The position numbers and the translations under genes are program-made. From assembly GCA_937146645.1 (NCBI GenBank), contig CAKZRQ010000016.1:124001-188000 (forward strand): DNA of 64,000 nucleotides, written 5' to 3'. Source of the DNA: an uncultured Cyclobacteriaceae bacterium (GTDB taxonomy: Bacteria > Bacteroidota > Bacteroidia > Cytophagales > Cyclobacteriaceae). Of the stretch, positions 63,847 to 64,000 are shown in pieces (position 1 is the first letter of the stretch; every line of letters starts with the position of its first letter). The notes beneath the pieces are model-generated. The model saw only the letters and a list, made by a program, of their open reading frames with translations. It was not told the origin of the DNA and did not search any database.

Positions 63847-64000
<154 letters not shown>

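Overview
The window is a gene-dense, moderately AT-rich piece of a Bacteroidota chromosome, most likely order Cytophagales (Cyclobacteriaceae/Algoriphagus-like). This rests on a gliding-motility lipoprotein GldD, a TonB-dependent receptor with a CarboxypepD-like leader domain, BatD, a CsaA-type protein, many Sec and Tat secreted enzymes, and Bacteroidota-type promoters (TTG, about 19 bases, TAnnTTTG). The genus is inference. I see no rRNA, tRNA, CRISPR array, insertion sequence or prophage, and no gene-free stretch longer than about 250 bases.

Layout. 1-2194 (-): open 5' part of a long secreted Asp-box/YCF48 repeat protein. 2310-7291 (+): heme-type lipoprotein, FGE-sulfatase-fold protein lacking the catalytic cysteines, Tat-exported Gfo/Idh/MocA oxidoreductase, Tat-exported TIM-barrel isomerase-like protein and a second Asp-box protein, probably one operon. 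7388-16825: housekeeping genes and small unknowns (an odd HisA paralogue, CsaA, Rieske protein, CPBP protease, cysteine desulfurase, GlmM, MazG, RidA, FumC). 16897-20741 (-): symporter, AroC, BatD. 21170-29016: sugar nucleotidyltransferase, RecF, PDH E1 alpha, YfgM-like protein, RibH, aspartokinase and a membrane-bound HTH regulator. 29181-37784: secreted jelly-roll protein, RecG, sugar kinase-like protein divergent from a sodium symporter, GldD, DinB, nitroreductase. 37836-48797: S10 peptidase and TonB receptor; then GH29 fucosidase and two Cys-type sulfatases; then a gluconate-2-dehydrogenase-type Tat subunit and a GMC oxidoreductase. 48926-53344: a very large LamG/LGFP/papain-like protein followed by a trypsin-like lipoprotein. 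53348-64000: serine/threonine dehydratase, M23, CoaX, GNAT, GuaB, membrane proteins, RsmB, PrmC, a degenerate TPK-like protein, M19 dipeptidase and the start of 3-hydroxyanthranilate dioxygenase.

How genes fit together. The fucosidase and sulfatases form a tight operon suited to sulfated, fucose-containing algal glycans, but there is no SusC/SusD pair. The GMC/subunit-3 pair and the Tat-exported Gfo/Idh/MocA plus TIM-barrel pair could make and process oxidised (for example 3-keto) sugars in the periplasm; this is a hypothesis. The best candidates for something undescribed are the 1103-residue LGFP/cysteine-protease-like protein, the HTH-membrane-jelly-roll regulator facing a secreted jelly-roll protein, and the HisA paralogue that has lost its first catalytic aspartate.
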